From positions 1 through 7,638 of the forward strand of contig JANRIF010000177.1 of assembly GCA_033765245.1 (NCBI GenBank): DNA of 7,638 nt, written 5' to 3'. The notes beneath the pieces were generated by a model, which worked only from the letters and a program-made list of their open reading frames with translations, did not search any database and had not been told where the DNA came from. Below are positions 5,378 through 7,638 of this stretch, piece by piece. Within the stretch, counting starts at the first letter, position 1; each line of letters begins with the position of its first letter. The position numbers and the translations under genes were made by a program. The DNA comes from GCA-002840015 sp033765245 (GTDB lineage Bacteria; Pseudomonadota; Gammaproteobacteria; Xanthomonadales; Xanthomonadaceae).

Positions 5378-7638
5378 GAAAGCCTTCGCAAGCAGTTCGC
5401 GCAAACCTCATTCATTTCCGGCGGTAACGCCAGCTTCGTCGAGGACCTCTACGAGAGCTACCTCGCCGACCCCGACAGCGTCGGGCCGAAGTGGAAATCG
5501 TACTTCGATGGTCTGAAGGGCCGCGAGGCGGGCGACGTCCCGCATTCGCAGGTCATGGCGGGCATCCAACGCGCGGCCGCGCAGGCCGCCAGCGGCCTCG
5601 ACGCCGGCGGCGCGGCACCCAGCAAACAAGGTGGCGCGCTCAAGCTGATCACCGCGTACCGCTCGCGCGGCCACTTGCAGGCGAGTCTCGACCCGCTGGG
5701 CATGGCGCCCAAGCACGTTGCGCCCGACCTCGACCTTCCCTTCCACGGCCTGTCGCCGGCCGACCTTGGCAGCGAGTTCAGTACCGGCGTATTCGGCGGC
5801 CCCGAGCGGATGACGCTCAAGGCACTGCTGGCGCATCTGCAGGCCACCTACAGCGGCACCATCGGCGCCGAGTTCATGCACATCACCGACGCCCCGCAGC
5901 GGCGCTGGTTGTATGAGCGGCTCGAACGCGCGGCCGGCCGCTTCGGCTTCGACGCTACGCAGCAGCGCCGCATCCTCGACCGCCTGAACGCCGCCGAAGG
6001 GCTCGAGCGCTACCTGCACACCAAGTACGTCGGCCAGAAGCGCTTCTCGCTGGAAGGCGGCGACAGCCTGATCCCGCTGCTCGACGTGCTGATCCAGCGC
6101 GCCGGCAGCAACCGGCTCAAGGAGGTGGTGATCGGCATGGCCCATCGCGGCCGCCTCAACGTGCTGGTCAACATCATGGGCAAGCCGCCGCTCAAGTTGT
6201 TCGACGAGTTCGAGGGCAAGTTCGACCACCACGACGACCCCGCCCACACCGGCGACGTGAAGTACCACATGGGCTTCAGCTCGGACGTGCAGACCGCGGG
6301 CGGCCAGGTGCATCTGGCGCTCGGCTTCAACCCCTCGCACCTGGAAATCATCGACCCGGTGATCGCCGGCTCGGTGCGCGCACGCCAGACCCGCCGCCTC
6401 GACGTCGAGCGCGCGCAGGTGATGCCGGTGCTGATCCACGGCGATGCCGCGTTTGCGGGCCAGGGCGTGGTGATGGAGTTGTTGCAGATGTCGCAGGCGC
6501 GCGGCTTCGCGGTCGGCGGCACCGTGCACATCGTGATCAACAATCAGGTCGGCTTCACCACCAGCCGCCCCGACGACGCCCGCTCCACGCTGTACTGCAC
6601 CGACGTCGCCAAGATGGTGGGTGCGCCGGTGCTGCACGTGAATGGCGACGACCCCGAAGCGGTGGCGTTCTGCACACAGCTCGCCTTCGACTTCCGCCAG
6701 CAGTTCCGCAAGGACGTGGTGATCGATCTGGTCTGCTACCGCCGCCACGGCCACAACGAGGCCGACGAGCCGGCCGCCACGCAACCGCTGATGTACCAGA
6801 ACATCCGCCACCGTCCCACCACGCGCGAGCTGTATGCGCAGCGCCTGACCGCCACCGGCGTGCTCAAGGACGGCGAGGCCAAGGCGATGATGGACGCCAT
6901 GCGCGATGCGCTGGACCGCGGCGACGTCACGGTGGAGCTGGCGCCGCCGGCAGCCGACGCCCATGCGGTCGATTGGTCGCCCTATCTGCACGGCACCCTG
7001 AAGACACCGGTGGATACGCGAGTTGCGCGCAAGGCGCTCGATGCCCTGGCGACCCGCATCAATACGCTGCCCAACGGCCTGTCGTTGCACCCGCGCGTCG
7101 CCAAGATCTACGAGGACCGCCGCAAGATGGCGAGCGGCGAACTGGAAGCCGACTGGGGCTTTGCCGAGAACCTCGCCTACGCCAGCCTGATCGCCGAAGG
7201 TAGCAAGCTGCGACTGGTCGGCCAGGACGCCGGACGCGGTACCTTCTTCCATCGCCACGCGGTACTGCACGACCAGCACAGCGGCGAGTCGGTGATGCCG
7301 CTGCGCGCACTGACCGAGAATCCCGAACACGTCACCCTGATCGACTCGCTGCTCAGCGAAGAAGCAGTGATGGCGTTCGAGTATGGCTACAGCACCGCCG
7401 ATCCCACCACCCTGGTGATCTGGGAAGGCCAGTTCGGCGACTTCGCCAATGGTGCGCAGGTCGTCATCGACCAGTTCATTACCTCCGGTGAAGTGAAGTG
7501 GGGCCGTGCATGCGGCCTGACACTGATGCTGCCGCATGGTTACGAAGGTCAGGGACCGGAGCATTCGTCAGCTCGATTGGAGCGCTATCTTCAACTGTGT
7601 GCCGACTACAACATGCAGGTCTGCGTTCCGGCTACACC
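5375..7638 (+). CDS. sucA: 2-oxoglutarate dehydrogenase E1 component, C-terminus cut by window edge
   Basis: The thiamine diphosphate (ThDP)-dependent E1 subunit decarboxylates 2-oxoglutarate and passes the succinyl group to the lipoyl arm of E2 (SucB) in the TCA cycle; cytoplasmic multienzyme complex. The window holds 754 codons plus two bases; the E. coli protein has 933 residues, so close to 180 are missing. Seen in order: the E2-binding N-terminal segment FVEDLYESYLADPDSV (21-36), ITAYRSRGHLQASLDPLG (92-109), GAEFMHITD (164-172), RFSLEGGDSLIPLLD (223-237), GMAHRGRLNVLVN (254-266) and YHMGFSSD (297-304). Then come the ThDP/metal site GDAAFAGQGVV (356-366) with NNQVGFTTS (389-397), CYRRHGHNEADEP (454-466), GRGTFFHRHAV (620-630), FGDFANGAQVVIDQF (687-701) and HGYEGQGPEHSSARLERYLQ (721-740). 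All active-site regions within the window are intact. In related genomes sucB and lpd usually follow, but they lie outside. Start chosen at GTG 5375. Very secure. Confidence 0.97.
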   Translation, partial: MESLRKQFAQTSFISGGNASFVEDLYESYLADPDSVGPKWKSYFDGLKGREAGDVPHSQVMAGIQRAAAQAASGLDAGGAAPSKQGGALKLITAYRSRGHLQASLDPLGMAPKHVAPDLDLPFHGLSPADLGSEFSTGVFGGPERMTLKALLAHLQATYSGTIGAEFMHITDAPQRRWLYERLERAAGRFGFDATQQRRILDRLNAAEGLERYLHTKYVGQKRFSLEGGDSLIPLLDVLIQRAGSNRLKEVVIGMAHRGRLNVLVNIMGKPPLKLFDEFEGKFDHHDDPAHTGDVKYHMGFSSDVQTAGGQVHLALGFNPSHLEIIDPVIAGSVRARQTRRLDVERAQVMPVLIHGDAAFAGQGVVMELLQMSQARGFAVGGTVHIVINNQVGFTTSRPDDARSTLYCTDVAKMVGAPVLHVNGDDPEAVAFCTQLAFDFRQQFRKDVVIDLVCYRRHGHNEADEPAATQPLMYQNIRHRPTTRELYAQRLTATGVLKDGEAKAMMDAMRDALDRGDVTVELAPPAADAHAVDWSPYLHGTLKTPVDTRVARKALDALATRINTLPNGLSLHPRVAKIYEDRRKMASGELEADWGFAENLAYASLIAEGSKLRLVGQDAGRGTFFHRHAVLHDQHSGESVMPLRALTENPEHVTLIDSLLSEEAVMAFEYGYSTADPTTLVIWEGQFGDFANGAQVVIDQFITSGEVKWGRACGLTLMLPHGYEGQGPEHSSARLERYLQLCADYNMQVCVPAT

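Noticed and set aside
5408..7564. A 718-codon open frame on the minus strand opposite sucA
   Set aside because: sucA is unmistakable on the plus strand. The antisense product is rich in His, Arg, Ala, Gly and Val, shows no recognisable domain, and is the usual by-product of GC-rich codon bias.

Overview
The window is about two-thirds G+C and carries five protein genes, all housekeeping or conserved. Protein sequence, codon bias and gene order suggest a gammaproteobacterium of the Xanthomonadales (Xanthomonadaceae or Rhodanobacteraceae). This placement is inferred from recognised families and could not be checked by a search.

Layout. (1) Positions 1-1197, minus strand: class II fumarase fumC, complete at its N-terminus and cut at its C-terminus by the window edge. 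(2) 1198-1450: divergent intergenic region with a REP-like element, a bulged hairpin and a -10-like box for purB. (3) 1451-2818, plus: adenylosuccinate lyase purB. (4) 2819-3014: intergenic region with two imperfect stem-loops; the second contains an inverted, 26/31-identical copy of the repeat found upstream of purB. (5) 3015-4232, plus: JmjC/cupin 2-oxoglutarate oxygenase of the RoxA/YcfD family (ribosomal protein L16 arginine hydroxylase). (6) 4229-5191, plus: GNAT acetyltransferase fused to an uncharacterised C-terminal domain, overlapping roxA by 4 bases (ATGA). (7) 5192-5374: a promoter with a perfect TATAAT box, followed at once by a terminator-like hairpin and then a GTG start. (8) 5375 to the window end, plus: sucA, the E1 subunit of 2-oxoglutarate dehydrogenase, cut at its C-terminus. 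No gene-free stretch exceeds 300 bases.

How the genes relate. FumC and SucA are TCA-cycle enzymes. PurB releases fumarate in purine synthesis, which FumC hydrates to malate. PurB and FumC also belong to one superfamily (aspartase/fumarase), and both show the GSSxMPxKxNP-type loop here. RoxA uses 2-oxoglutarate, the substrate of SucA, so fumarate and 2-oxoglutarate metabolism run through the whole window, though nothing proves joint regulation. The GNAT protein is probably co-translated with RoxA.

I found no CRISPR array, phage gene, transposase, tRNA or rRNA, and no clearly new multi-gene system. The points most worth a second look are the promoter-proximal hairpin before sucA, the inverted REP-like pair around purB, and the two-domain GNAT protein coupled to a ribosomal oxygenase.
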